The position numbers and the translations under genes were made by a program. A stretch of 64,000 nt of DNA from UBA7328 sp002471345 (GTDB taxonomy: Bacteria; Bacteroidota; Bacteroidia; Chitinophagales; Saprospiraceae), in contig CAXGOB010000001.1 in assembly GCA_964011275.1 (NCBI GenBank), positions 1-64,000 on the forward strand, in the 5' to 3' direction. The number at the start of each line of letters is the position of its first letter. The stretch's first letter is position 1. Under the pieces are notes generated by a model. The model ran no database searches. It had not been told where the DNA came from and worked only from the letters and a program-made list of their open reading frames with translations. Positions 36,133-45,417 of this stretch are shown here, one piece after another.

Positions 36133-38037
36133 ATGAAGAAAAAAGCATCAATTTCAACATATGTATACAAGTTCAAACGGTACATTCCATGGTTCGTTTT
36201 TGGATGTATTATACTTCTTTATGCAAATACACTTGGGCATGAGTTTACTCAGGATGATGCCATAACCATATATAAAAACCAATTCACGAAACAAGGTTTA
36301 TCCGGCATTTCGGATATATTCACAAATGACACATTCTACGGATTCTTCGGAGGAGACAAAAGCGACTTGGTATCTGGTGGTCGATACCGGCCATTAACCT
36401 TAGCCTATTTTGCAATATTGTGGGAAATTTTTGGGGAGAACCCACTACCATTCCATATCTCTTCAATTCTAATGTATGGAATACTATGTGTTATACTCTA
36501 TCATTTCTTTCTCAAACTTATTGTCTTTAAGAAAAAAAGCAAGAATATTCTCTTGTCAACAATCAGCACCTTAACATTTGCAGCTCATCCAATTCACACT
36601 GAAGTAGTAGCTAATGTAAAAGGACTAGACGAAATATGGAGCTTAGGCTTTGGACTTCTATCTACTATATTAGTTTTGAAATTTATAGACAAGAAGAAAT
36701 TCAATTATCTTTTATGTAGTGCTTTTTGTCTCATATCAGGGATACTAGCTAAAGAAAATGCAATCACTTTTCTCGGCATCATACCGCTCACAATTCTATT
36801 TTTTAGAAAGACAAACTGGTCCGTAAAATGGAAAATCGTCGCAATGCTAATTATTTCATTGTCTATTTACCTTGCTATTAGAATATCTGTGATTGGATTC
36901 ACTTTTGGCAATCCTCCATTAGAAATGATGAATAACCCTTTCATGAAAATGATAGATGGTGTGTATTATCCTTTTACCACAAGTGAAAAATGGGCAACTA
37001 TTATTTATGGATTAGGAAGATATGTTGGGCTTCTATTTTTTCCACACCCACTTACTCATGATTATTATCCAAGACATTTCAATGTGATGACTTTCGCTGA
37101 TATCAAAGTCATTTTAGCCTTAATTCTCAATGTGATGATTATTTCATTTGGGATAGTTGACTTTAGGAAAAAAACAATAGTATCATATTCTTCAATTTTC
37201 TATCTTATTACGATAGCATTGACATGCAATGTAATTTTCCCTATTGGAACACATCTTTCAGAACGGTTTTTGTTTACTCCTTCCATTGCATTTGCACTAT
37301 TGATAGGGCTATCATTTACGGTATTTTCACATAAATGGAATGTAAAGTGGATATTATCTATCTGGGTCATTTTGATTATTTTATTCTCTATTAAAACAAT
37401 TGAAAGAAATTGGGTTTGGAAAAGCGACTATAGCTTATTTACTACTGATGTTCATACTTCTCCGAATAGCGCTAAAGTTCAAAATGCTGCAGGTGGTGCA
37501 ATGATTACTAAAGCATCAGAAATTACCAATAAAGAAGAACAAAAAGCCTTGAGAACTCAAGCTAAAATTCATTTGAAAAGAGCCTTGGAGATCCATCCTT
37601 CATATAAAAATGCACATCTACTATTAGGCAATGCGCATTTTGGTTTAGATGAATTTGATGAGGCTATCATTTCATTTGAAAAGGCTATTCAATTAGATTA
37701 TGCATACAAAGCTGCAAATGACAATTTAGTATTAGCATATAGGGAAGGTGCGAGATATGAAGGGGCACAAAAAGGCAACATATTAAAAGCCATTCAATAT
37801 CTGTTTGAAGCAGATGTCCTCGAACCTGGCAATTATGAAACAATTAGTCTTCTCGGTATCGCTCATGGAAACAACTCAGAACATATCAAAGCACTTGATT
37901 ACTTCAAAAAAGCGTTAAATCTTCAACCTAATAATGCTCAAGCACATTTAAATTTGGCAAACGTTTATCTTAACGTGGGTAATCAACAACTCAGTCATTA
38001 TCACAGACAGCAAGCAGCTTTATTGAAGAAGAATTGA
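36133..38037 (+). CDS. TMTC-like multi-pass membrane protein with C-terminal TPRs
   Basis: A 634-residue protein. The N-terminal 430 residues hold about 10 membrane helices and an early acidic motif, FTQDDAITIYKNQF (about 38-51), before SGGRYRPLTLAYFAI. This layout is that of TMTC/GT-C-type glycosyltransferases, where an Asp pair in the first outer loop binds the lipid-linked sugar donor. The C-terminal 170 residues are TPRs (AHLLLGNAHFGLDEFDEA, AQAHLNLANVYLNVGN). O-mannosyl-type transfer to exported proteins is a reasonable guess. The GH3 fusion gene follows after 4 bases, so the pair may be co-transcribed. No activity can be concluded from sequence alone. Confidence 0.75.
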   Translation: MKKKASISTYVYKFKRYIPWFVFGCIILLYANTLGHEFTQDDAITIYKNQFTKQGLSGISDIFTNDTFYGFFGGDKSDLVSGGRYRPLTLAYFAILWEIFGENPLPFHISSILMYGILCVILYHFFLKLIVFKKKSKNILLSTISTLTFAAHPIHTEVVANVKGLDEIWSLGFGLLSTILVLKFIDKKKFNYLLCSAFCLISGILAKENAITFLGIIPLTILFFRKTNWSVKWKIVAMLIISLSIYLAIRISVIGFTFGNPPLEMMNNPFMKMIDGVYYPFTTSEKWATIIYGLGRYVGLLFFPHPLTHDYYPRHFNVMTFADIKVILALILNVMIISFGIVDFRKKTIVSYSSIFYLITIALTCNVIFPIGTHLSERFLFTPSIAFALLIGLSFTVFSHKWNVKWILSIWVILIILFSIKTIERNWVWKSDYSLFTTDVHTSPNSAKVQNAAGGAMITKASEITNKEEQKALRTQAKIHLKRALEIHPSYKNAHLLLGNAHFGLDEFDEAIISFEKAIQLDYAYKAANDNLVLAYREGARYEGAQKGNILKAIQYLFEADVLEPGNYETISLLGIAHGNNSEHIKALDYFKKALNLQPNNAQAHLNLANVYLNVGNQQLSHYHRQQAALLKKN

Positions 38038-38041
38038 TATA

Positions 38042-40954
38042 ATGATGAAAAATTTCCTTCTAATCATTTGCCTAACTTTTGGCTCAACTCTTTTGGCCCA
38101 AAACTCAATGGCTAAAATTGATTCCTTAATTGACAACATGACCATTGATGAAAAAATCGGTCAACTTTTTATGATCAGAGCCTTCTCTCATAACGATGCC
38201 AAAAATATCAGCTTACTCAAAAGTCAAATTAAAAAGTACAACCCAGGAGGTATTTGTTTTTTTCAAGGTAGTCCACAAAAACAGGCCGAGTTGACCAATA
38301 TCTATCAGGACATGTCAAGCATACCATTACTCATCTCAATAGATGGAGAATGGGGCCTAGGAATGAGATTTAAAAAAGATGCTATTAGCTTTCCTAAACA
38401 GCTCACTTTAGGTGCTATGGACAACCATAACTTAATCTATGATATGGGACGCGAAATTGCTCGGCAAATGAAGCGAATTGGAATTCACGTGAATTTTGCA
38501 CCTGTAGTAGATGTGAATAATAATGCTTCTAACCCTGTGATAAATATTCGCTCTCTAGGTGAAGACAAAGACAATGTAGCAAGTAAAGCATATGCTTATA
38601 TGAAAGGCATGCAAGATGGTGGTCTTGCAACCTGTTTAAAACATTTTCCTGGCCACGGTGATACTGATGTAGATTCACATTATGATCTTCCAATAATTAA
38701 TCATAATCGGAGCAGATTAGATAGTATAGAATTATCACCTTTTAAAACATTAATAAAAAAAGGGGCTGATGGTGTTATGGTCGCACACTTACAAGTAAAC
38801 GCTATAGACGATAGAGAAAATCGACCTACTTCTTTATCAAAGTACGTCATTGAAGAATTGCTTCAAAAGGAATTATCATATGAAGGCATTATCTATACAG
38901 ATGCCATGGATATGAGAGGAGTTACCAAACACTATAAAGATGGCTCAGCGGACTACGAAGCATTTATGGCAGGTGCAGATATTATATTAGTCACTGCAGA
39001 TTTAGATAAAGGATTCAAATATTTAAAAAAGAAATTCGAGGAAGGGGCTCTCACCGAAACGCGCATAAATAGAAGTCTCAAAAAAATATTACAAGAAAAA
39101 GCAAGACTTAATATTCTTAATGGAGCTGCCCCAATAGATTTAAAAAGTATAGATCAAGACATCAATCACATTAGAGCGAAAGTGCTCAAATATAAAATAT
39201 ATGAGAATGCGCTTACTTTGGTGAAAAATGAAAAAGTACTACCTCTTAGAGTCATAAAAGATCAAAGATTTGCAGTAATTAGTTTAGGCGCAGATAAAGA
39301 AACTGAATTTCAAAAAAGAATAAAATCTTATGTCCCCGCCGCTCATTATAGCATTCCCAAAAAAGCTAAATCAGCCGAGTACAAAAACATTTCGACCAAA
39401 CTTAAGGACAAGGACTACATCATTGTTGGAATACAAGATATGAGTAGATATGGAAGTAAACAGTATGGAATCACTGAGCTTCAAAAACAGTTCATTTCAG
39501 AACTATCCAAAAAATCAAAAGTGGTGCTCACTCTTTTTGGTTCTCCATATTCCACTCGCTATTTTGAAAATATAGACTGTGTGATCGTGGCTTATGAAGA
39601 GGACAAGATGATGCAAGATATAGCGGCACAAGCCATTTTCGGTGCATTGGATATTACAGGAAAGATACCGGTTACAGCGTCTGATCAATTTAAAAATGGG
39701 CATGGTATTATACTTCCTAGTATTCAAAGGCTTGGATATGCGCCACCTGAACGAGTAGGAATAAATTCTGATTCATTGATTCAGATACCGGAATTGATGC
39801 GAAAAATGATTTCAGAAAAAGCTTCACCTGGAGCCCAAATATTTATTGCAAAGGACAACAAGATTGTCTACCAAGAAAGCTTTGGATATCAGACTTATGC
39901 TAAAAAAAAAGCCGTAAAGTCTAACACCATATATGATGTCGCATCTATCACAAAAATTTTGGCATCAACAGTTAGCGCCATGCACCTCTATGACAGCGGA
40001 AAATTTGATTTTGATCATACCATAAAGGATTATTTTTCTGATGAAGACACGACTAATAAGAGAGATATGGTGTACATGGACATGATGTCCCATGTTTCTG
40101 GCCTTCTAGGTTGGATTCCCTTCTATGAAAAAACACTAGCATCAAAGAAAAAGCCAATTCCTTCTGAGAGATATTATAAACAATCTTCTACTGATTCATT
40201 TAATATAGAAGTAAATCAAAATCTATTCTTGCGCTCTGATTATCAAGATACTATTTGGAGAGAAATCTTTTCATCCAGGCCTCGTAATCCTGAATATTTT
40301 AGAGATAATAAATATTTATATAGTGACCTCGCCTTTTATATTCTTAACTGGACAATAGAAAGGCGTACTATGAAACAAGTAGATGAATATGCAAAAGAAA
40401 AATTCTACGATCCATTAGGCCTCCAACGTACAGGTTTTAATCCTCTCTACAATTTTCCTAAATCTCAAATTGCTCCTTCAGAAAGAGATCAATATTTCAG
40501 AATGGGAATAATTCATGGATTTGTACATGATATGGGAGCAGCTATGCTGGGAGGAGTAAGTGGGCATGCTGGCCTCTTTTCTACTTCAACTGAAATAGGT
40601 ACAATTATGCAAATGTTACTCAATAGAGGTTACTATGGAGGAAAAAGATACATTAATGAAGAAACTGTAGATCTCTGCACTACCAGACATTCTTATTCTA
40701 CTAGAAGAGGTGTAGGGTTTGATATGAAAGAACTTGATTCTGAAAAAGCATTGAATATGTCAGAATTAGCCTCTGAAAAAGCATTTGGTCATTTAGGTTT
40801 TACTGGTTGTGCTGCATTCGCAGACCCCGAACATAACCTTATATATGTTATGCTATCAAATAGGACTTATCCTTCGATGAAGAACGATAAATTTAGCAGA
40901 AACAATTATCGACCTAAAGTCCAAAGTATTATTTATCGATCTTTGATGAATTGA
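38042..40954 (+). CDS. GH3 beta-N-acetylglucosaminidase-like / serine beta-lactamase-like fusion
   Basis: A 970-residue exported protein with two enzyme domains. A signal peptide (to LLAQ) leads into a glycoside hydrolase family 3 domain with the NagZ-type motif KHFPGHGDTDVDSHYDLP at about 199-216 and IIYTDAMDMRGV. A GH3 C-terminal domain follows to about residue 560. From about 585 is a class C beta-lactamase/DD-peptidase-like domain with the SxxK motif SITK near 635, YSD near 759 in place of YxN, and GHLGFTG near the end. Both activities fit peptidoglycan trimming: removal of GlcNAc and hydrolysis of peptides or esters. It is known as a recurrent domain pair in Bacteroidota. Whether the esterase domain is active is not known. 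Confidence 0.9.
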   Translation: MMKNFLLIICLTFGSTLLAQNSMAKIDSLIDNMTIDEKIGQLFMIRAFSHNDAKNISLLKSQIKKYNPGGICFFQGSPQKQAELTNIYQDMSSIPLLISIDGEWGLGMRFKKDAISFPKQLTLGAMDNHNLIYDMGREIARQMKRIGIHVNFAPVVDVNNNASNPVINIRSLGEDKDNVASKAYAYMKGMQDGGLATCLKHFPGHGDTDVDSHYDLPIINHNRSRLDSIELSPFKTLIKKGADGVMVAHLQVNAIDDRENRPTSLSKYVIEELLQKELSYEGIIYTDAMDMRGVTKHYKDGSADYEAFMAGADIILVTADLDKGFKYLKKKFEEGALTETRINRSLKKILQEKARLNILNGAAPIDLKSIDQDINHIRAKVLKYKIYENALTLVKNEKVLPLRVIKDQRFAVISLGADKETEFQKRIKSYVPAAHYSIPKKAKSAEYKNISTKLKDKDYIIVGIQDMSRYGSKQYGITELQKQFISELSKKSKVVLTLFGSPYSTRYFENIDCVIVAYEEDKMMQDIAAQAIFGALDITGKIPVTASDQFKNGHGIILPSIQRLGYAPPERVGINSDSLIQIPELMRKMISEKASPGAQIFIAKDNKIVYQESFGYQTYAKKKAVKSNTIYDVASITKILASTVSAMHLYDSGKFDFDHTIKDYFSDEDTTNKRDMVYMDMMSHVSGLLGWIPFYEKTLASKKKPIPSERYYKQSSTDSFNIEVNQNLFLRSDYQDTIWREIFSSRPRNPEYFRDNKYLYSDLAFYILNWTIERRTMKQVDEYAKEKFYDPLGLQRTGFNPLYNFPKSQIAPSERDQYFRMGIIHGFVHDMGAAMLGGVSGHAGLFSTSTEIGTIMQMLLNRGYYGGKRYINEETVDLCTTRHSYSTRRGVGFDMKELDSEKALNMSELASEKAFGHLGFTGCAAFADPEHNLIYVMLSNRTYPSMKNDKFSRNNYRPKVQSIIYRSLMN

Positions 40955-40973
40955 ACATTTTCAAAAATTTCCT

Positions 40974-42188
40974 TTGCCTCTTTATTTCAAAATAGCCATA
41001 CGATATCTATTTGCAAAAAAATCCACAGGTGCAATTAACATTATTACCGGTATATCTGTCATTGGCATTGCAATAGGTACGGCATCATTAATTCTAATTC
41101 TTTCTGTTTTCAATGGTTTTGAAACTTTAATGAAGCAGTCTTTGGATACATTCAATCCTGATCTCAAAATCGCTTTGGTAGAAGGAAAATTTTTTAATCC
41201 TGATACAATAATCAGCGAACTCTACACCATTGATAATATTGATCTTATTAGTAAAACAGTAGAAGATGTTGCCATTTTTGATTATAAAGAAGTTCAACAT
41301 GTAGGTATACTAAAGGGTGTAGACCCAATATATCAAAACGTATCAGACATAAATAAAGCGATCATAAGAGGCGAAATGGTTTTGAAAAACGAAGGGTTTA
41401 ACTACTGTTCTCTTGGAGCTGTATTGGCTAGTAAATTAGCTATCAATCTTAGAGATCCTCTAAGCACCTTAAAAATATACATGCCTAAGAGGAGACGTAG
41501 GGGAGCTTTAGATTCAGAGTTCAAGACTAGGAATATCAGCCCTGGGTCTATATTTTCTCTCAAAAATCAAAAAGATCATGAATATGTGATGGCTGATTTA
41601 TCTTTTGTCCAAGAATTATTAGAGTTACGAAAAGAAGTTTCTTTTCTTGAAATAGCATTAACTGACACAAATAAATCCATTGAAACTCAAAAAGTGATTA
41701 TTGAAAGTATTGGCCCAAAATATAATGTAATGGATCGCTACGAACAGGATGAGTCCTTTTTGAAAGTCATGAATATAGAAAAATGGATGGCCTTCTTAAT
41801 TCTAGGTTTTACACTCTTACTGATAGCATTTAATGTAATAGGTAGCCTTTGGATGATTGTTATTGAAAAAAAGAAGGACATATCCGTGTTACAAGCATTA
41901 GGAATAGAAAAACATTTAATAAAAAAAATCTTCTTCACGGAAGGGTTCTTAATAAGCGCAATTGGTTTCCTTATTGGATTAGTTGTCGCCGTCTTACTTT
42001 ATCAAGGTCAACTCAGATATGGATTCCTTGGTGTATCAAATGGTTTTAGTTCAGTGTCTTATCCAGTATTAATGATCATTAGTGATGTCTTGGCAGTATT
42101 TGGATTGGTTATGACTCTTGGTCTACTTGCATCTATTCCTGCTACCAGAAGAGCTGCAAACATCAGCGCATATATAAGATCAGAATGA
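40974..42188 (+). CDS. LolC/E-like ABC transporter permease (FtsX/MacB superfamily)
   Basis: A 404-residue permease. The first helix follows IAIRYLFAKKSTGAINIITGIS (residues 7-28) and the periplasmic MacB-PCD-like domain fills about 50-260. Three more helices are near 270, 320 and 365, giving the four-helix FtsX layout. The N-terminal pattern resembles LolC/LolE, which release lipoproteins from the inner membrane to LolA. The start is TTG at 40974 (LPLYFKIAIRYL); a later ATG would cut into the first helix. No ATPase gene lies beside it, so its LolD-type partner must be elsewhere. Confidence 0.87.
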   Translation: MPLYFKIAIRYLFAKKSTGAINIITGISVIGIAIGTASLILILSVFNGFETLMKQSLDTFNPDLKIALVEGKFFNPDTIISELYTIDNIDLISKTVEDVAIFDYKEVQHVGILKGVDPIYQNVSDINKAIIRGEMVLKNEGFNYCSLGAVLASKLAINLRDPLSTLKIYMPKRRRRGALDSEFKTRNISPGSIFSLKNQKDHEYVMADLSFVQELLELRKEVSFLEIALTDTNKSIETQKVIIESIGPKYNVMDRYEQDESFLKVMNIEKWMAFLILGFTLLLIAFNVIGSLWMIVIEKKKDISVLQALGIEKHLIKKIFFTEGFLISAIGFLIGLVVAVLLYQGQLRYGFLGVSNGFSSVSYPVLMIISDVLAVFGLVMTLGLLASIPATRRAANISAYIRSE

Positions 42189-42244
42189 AATGTTATCTGT
42201 ACAAATCAATTGCAATAAAATTTACAGCCTATAATCTAACATTA

Positions 42245-42252
42245 TATCTTTG
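42245..42252 (+). promoter_or_regulatory. -7 box placed for a leaderless transcript
   Basis: TATCTTTG matches TAnnTTTG and ends 6 bases before the ATG at 42259. Transcription would start at or beside the start codon. No TTTG is found 19 bases upstream. Confidence 0.5.
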
Positions 42253-42258
42253 TATCAT

Positions 42259-42636
42259 ATGAGTACAAATCCAAAAGAGGAGGATTGGCAGCTAGATTTT
42301 GAATGGCGCCGTGTGAGAAATTTTTTAAAAGAAGCATTAAAGCGTACAGCCTTGCCCGATTTCCAAGAAGTACTTTTCTTAATTGGATTGCAAGAACTAG
42401 GAAGACTTCAAGATGCTTTTACCAAAGAAGAAAAACAAGACTTGATTCACATTGCAACCTGTGAGTTACTTTCGATTGATGGTTATTATAAATTTAAAGG
42501 GAGAGATCAAGACGGTTGGCCACATTATGATATGATCAAAAAAATTCCTTTTGAAGGAGTTGGTAGCCAAGAACAATATCTCAAACAAAAAATTACTGAA
42601 TACTTTAGCATACAATTACAAGAATCAGAATCATGA
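42259..42636 (+). CDS. Conserved small protein of unknown function
   Basis: A 125-residue soluble protein; I do not recognise a named domain. It begins MSTNPKEEDWQLDFEWRRVRNFLKEAL and contains FLIGLQELGRLQ and DGYYKFKGRDQDGWPHYDMI. Composition and helical pattern suggest a small globular cytoplasmic protein, and similar proteins occur in Bacteroidota as I recall. The ATG at 42259 is chosen over the TTG at 42250, because a -7 box (TATCTTTG) ends at 42252. It is the first gene of a tight operon with two cyclophilins, a glucokinase and a DUF1569-like protein; it overlaps the next gene by 4 bases. Confidence 0.7.
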   Translation: MSTNPKEEDWQLDFEWRRVRNFLKEALKRTALPDFQEVLFLIGLQELGRLQDAFTKEEKQDLIHIATCELLSIDGYYKFKGRDQDGWPHYDMIKKIPFEGVGSQEQYLKQKITEYFSIQLQESES

Positions 42637-43277
42637 TTAAAAAACTACTTCTTTTAGTTGCCATCATAGGCATAATCAGCTCTTGCGGAGAATCTGTGAG
42701 AAGAGTTCAAGTTCAAACTGAATTTGGAAATATGACATTTGAATTATATAATTCAACTCCTCTGCATAGAGATAATTTTGTAAAACTGGTTTCAGAAGGA
42801 TTTTATGACGACCTGCTTTTTCATAGAGTTATAAGGGGATTTATGGTCCAAGGAGGTGACCCTCAATCCAAAAATGCTACACCAGAACAAAGGTTAGGCA
42901 CCGGAGGGACTGGCTATACTATTGGAGCTGAGATCGGCGCTCCACATTTCAAAGGAACTCTTGCTGCAGCTCGTACACCCGATAGTATGAATCCTGATAG
43001 GCAAAGTAGTGGCTGTCAATTTTATATTGTTCAAGGAAGGCCTTACGCTCCAGATGAACTTAATAGAGTTGGACAATCAAAAGGAATTCAATATAGTGAG
43101 GCTCAAGTCCTCAAATATGCAGATATAGGAGGCACTCCACAGTTAGATATGGATTACTCCGTATTTGGAGAAATCACAGAAGGCATAGAAGTAATTGATA
43201 AAATCGCTTCAGTACAAACACAGCCTGGTGATCGACCTTTACAGGATGTGAAAATGAAAGTTATACTTCTTAATTAG
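42633..43277 (+). CDS. Cyclophilin-type peptidyl-prolyl isomerase lipoprotein
   Basis: A 214-residue lipoprotein (lipobox IISSCGES) with a cyclophilin domain. The core motifs are FHRVIRGFMVQGGDP, GTLAAARTPDSMNPDRQSSG and CQFYIVQG, with the catalytic Arg in FHRV. The segment between RPYAPDELN and DMDYSVFGEI is a family insertion. It would assist folding in the periplasm or near the outer membrane. It overlaps the upstream gene by 4 bases and is followed by a second cyclophilin gene that is clearly a paralogue, so the pair arose by tandem duplication. Confidence 0.92.
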   Translation: MIKKLLLLVAIIGIISSCGESVRRVQVQTEFGNMTFELYNSTPLHRDNFVKLVSEGFYDDLLFHRVIRGFMVQGGDPQSKNATPEQRLGTGGTGYTIGAEIGAPHFKGTLAAARTPDSMNPDRQSSGCQFYIVQGRPYAPDELNRVGQSKGIQYSEAQVLKYADIGGTPQLDMDYSVFGEITEGIEVIDKIASVQTQPGDRPLQDVKMKVILLN

Positions 43278-43303
43278 AGATCAGCTCCAAAAAGAAAAGA
43301 ACT

Positions 43304-44194
43304 ATGAATTTGATAAAAAAGATGATAATTCTATCGGCCATTTTGATATTGGCCTCGTGCTCCAGACCTGTAGCAGACTTCATGATCGTTTCAGAAAATA
43401 CTAAAGCTCCAGCTAAAATTGAATTAGTCAACAAATCAGAAAAAGCAACTGCATTTGAATGGATGTTCGGTGATGGCACGTCTTCAGACCAAGAATCCCC
43501 TGAGCATAAGTATTATCTCTCAGGTAAGTATGATATTGTCTTAAAGGCAACAGATGGCAAAAAGTCAAAGACCATAAAGAAAGAAATAATAATAGATGCA
43601 CCCGATAAATGCTTAGTTGAGATAGAAACTCCATACGGCGCTTTGCTAGTAGAATTGTTTGATGAAACACCTAAACATAGAGATAATTTTTTCAAGCTTG
43701 CAGAAGAGGGGTTTTATAATGAACTGCTTTTTCATAGAGTTATAAATGGCTTTATGGTTCAAGGTGGTGATCCAAATTCTAAAGGTGCTCCAACAAACGC
43801 TGGACTCGGTACTGGTGGCCCAGGGTATACAGTTGACTCAGAGATAAAGGAAAACATCATTCACGTAAAAGGAGCCTTAGCTGCGGCTCGTACTCCAGAT
43901 CAAATCAATCCAGAGAGAAAAAGCAGTGGTTCACAATTCTACATTGTACATGGTCGACCTACTTCACCCCAATTATTAGAAAGCATAGAAATGAGAAGTG
44001 GCTTCACATATAGCGATTACGAAAAATCAATATACAATGGCAAAGATGGTACACCATTCCTAGATCGTCAATACACTATATTCGGCCAAGTTTTAGAGGG
44101 AATGGAGGTCATTGATAAGATTGCTGCCGTCCAAACCAACCCTCAAGACCGTCCCCTTAAGGATGTAACCATGAAAATAAGAGTCATAAAATAA
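43304..44194 (+). CDS. PKD-cyclophilin fusion lipoprotein
   Basis: A 296-residue lipoprotein (lipobox LASCSRP). Residues about 22-95 form a PKD domain (KIELVNKSEKATAFEWMFGDG, PEHKYYLSGKYDIVLKATDG), an immunoglobulin-like fold usually found in adhesins and carbohydrate-active enzymes. Residues about 100-296 are a cyclophilin with FHRVINGFMVQGGDP and SSGSQFYIVHG. The PKD part may give surface placement or partner contact. The downstream glucokinase gene overlaps its stop by one base (TAATG). The domain pairing is unusual; the fold assignments are clear. Confidence 0.9.
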   Translation: MNLIKKMIILSAILILASCSRPVADFMIVSENTKAPAKIELVNKSEKATAFEWMFGDGTSSDQESPEHKYYLSGKYDIVLKATDGKKSKTIKKEIIIDAPDKCLVEIETPYGALLVELFDETPKHRDNFFKLAEEGFYNELLFHRVINGFMVQGGDPNSKGAPTNAGLGTGGPGYTVDSEIKENIIHVKGALAAARTPDQINPERKSSGSQFYIVHGRPTSPQLLESIEMRSGFTYSDYEKSIYNGKDGTPFLDRQYTIFGQVLEGMEVIDKIAAVQTNPQDRPLKDVTMKIRVIK

Positions 44195-44946
44195 TGTCTG
44201 AACACGTACTCGGAATTGATATTGGAGGCACAGGTGTAAAAGCAGCTGTAGTAGATACTGAAAATGGTGTCCTAATTACTCCAAAAATCAAGTACCCTAC
44301 ACCAAAGCCCTCTCATCCATCTGCTGTAATGAGTGTAGTCAATAAGCTTATTGACGATAATGATTGGAGAGGCAAGCCTATTGGTTGTGGACTACCGTCT
44401 ATAATAAGAAATAATGTTGTCTATTCTGCAGCAAATATTGATAAGACATGGATGAATGTCAACATGGATGAGCTATTTGCACGAGAAATAGGGCAAGATG
44501 CTTTCTTCATAAATGATGCTGATGCTGCTGGTATAGCAGAGATGACTCATGGACAAGGAAGAGGAGTAGAAGGAACTGTTCTAATGCTTACATTAGGTAC
44601 CGGAATTGGCTCGGGTCTATTTAGAGATCAAGCATTGATCCCGAATACTGAATTTGGGCATCTAGAACATAAAAAGAGCATTTGGGAGCATTATGCTAGT
44701 AATAGTGCTAGGGAGCGAAAAGAATTATCATGGTCAGAATGGGGTTCAGAGTTGAATGAATATCTTAATCATATTGATTTATTATTGAGTCCAGACTTGG
44801 TTATTCTAGGTGGCGGTGTAAGCAAGAAATTTGCAAAATATCAATCATTTCTTGATGCACCATTTGAAATAGTGCCCGCATCTATGCTGAACAATGCAGG
44901 AATTATTGGTGCAGCGATGAATGCCTCCAAAAGTGTACTCGTATGA
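44194..44946 (+). CDS. ppgK: Polyphosphate glucokinase
   Basis: A 250-residue ROK-family sugar kinase. The phosphate-binding motif is GIDIGGTGVKAAVVDT, the glucose site includes NDADAAGIAEM, and LTLGTGIGSGLF carries the second phosphate loop. The short length and the LIPNTEFGHLEHKK segment fit polyphosphate glucokinase, which phosphorylates glucose with polyphosphate or ATP in the cytoplasm. ROK zinc-site residues are not conserved, as expected for this group. The gene overlaps neighbours on both sides by 1 and 4 bases. Its presence in a folding-factor operon is not explained. Confidence 0.88.
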   Translation: MSEHVLGIDIGGTGVKAAVVDTENGVLITPKIKYPTPKPSHPSAVMSVVNKLIDDNDWRGKPIGCGLPSIIRNNVVYSAANIDKTWMNVNMDELFAREIGQDAFFINDADAAGIAEMTHGQGRGVEGTVLMLTLGTGIGSGLFRDQALIPNTEFGHLEHKKSIWEHYASNSARERKELSWSEWGSELNEYLNHIDLLLSPDLVILGGGVSKKFAKYQSFLDAPFEIVPASMLNNAGIIGAAMNASKSVLV

Positions 44947-45404
44947 AACATTCTGAATATTTTCAAAAAACAATTCCAAGCCTTTTAGACAAATTGACTT
45001 TAGAACATAAACCCAAATTTGGACTTATGACTCCTCAGCATATGCTTGAGCACCTAATATGGGTAACTAAGGCTACAGCCAAAGATAAAGGGCCTGCACC
45101 TGAAGAGTTGACAAAAAGCCAACAAGGTTTTATGAGCTTTATTGACAAAGGTGCAATCTTTAAGTACAGACCTTCTGATAAAACAGAAGAGGATCTTCCC
45201 CCTTTAAAATATGCAAGTTTTGAGGAGGCAAAACAAAATGTACCAACTGCAATAGAAAGATTATCTTCTTTTCTAGAAGATAGGTCTAGTAATGTTTTCA
45301 ATCCTATGATGGGTGATCTTACTCCTGACGGATTGGCCACATTTCATTTTATGCACTACAAATGGCATCTTGAAGAGCAATATGGTTTGTCCATAGAGGA
45401 TTAA
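44943..45404 (+). CDS. DUF1569/DinB-like protein
   Basis: A 153-residue protein with the four-helix DinB-like pattern. The family markers are MTPQHMLEHLIWV (residues about 29-41), which holds the first His, and FHFMHYKWHLEEQYGL near the C-terminus with two His spaced for metal binding. The family covers thiol transferases and uncharacterised proteins, and this one is best compared with DUF1569. It is the last gene of the operon. No clear terminator follows; only a weak TTAAC/GTTAA pair lies before the convergent MBL gene. Confidence 0.75.
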   Translation: MKHSEYFQKTIPSLLDKLTLEHKPKFGLMTPQHMLEHLIWVTKATAKDKGPAPEELTKSQQGFMSFIDKGAIFKYRPSDKTEEDLPPLKYASFEEAKQNVPTAIERLSSFLEDRSSNVFNPMMGDLTPDGLATFHFMHYKWHLEEQYGLSIED

Positions 45405-45417
45405 TTAACGTTGAATG

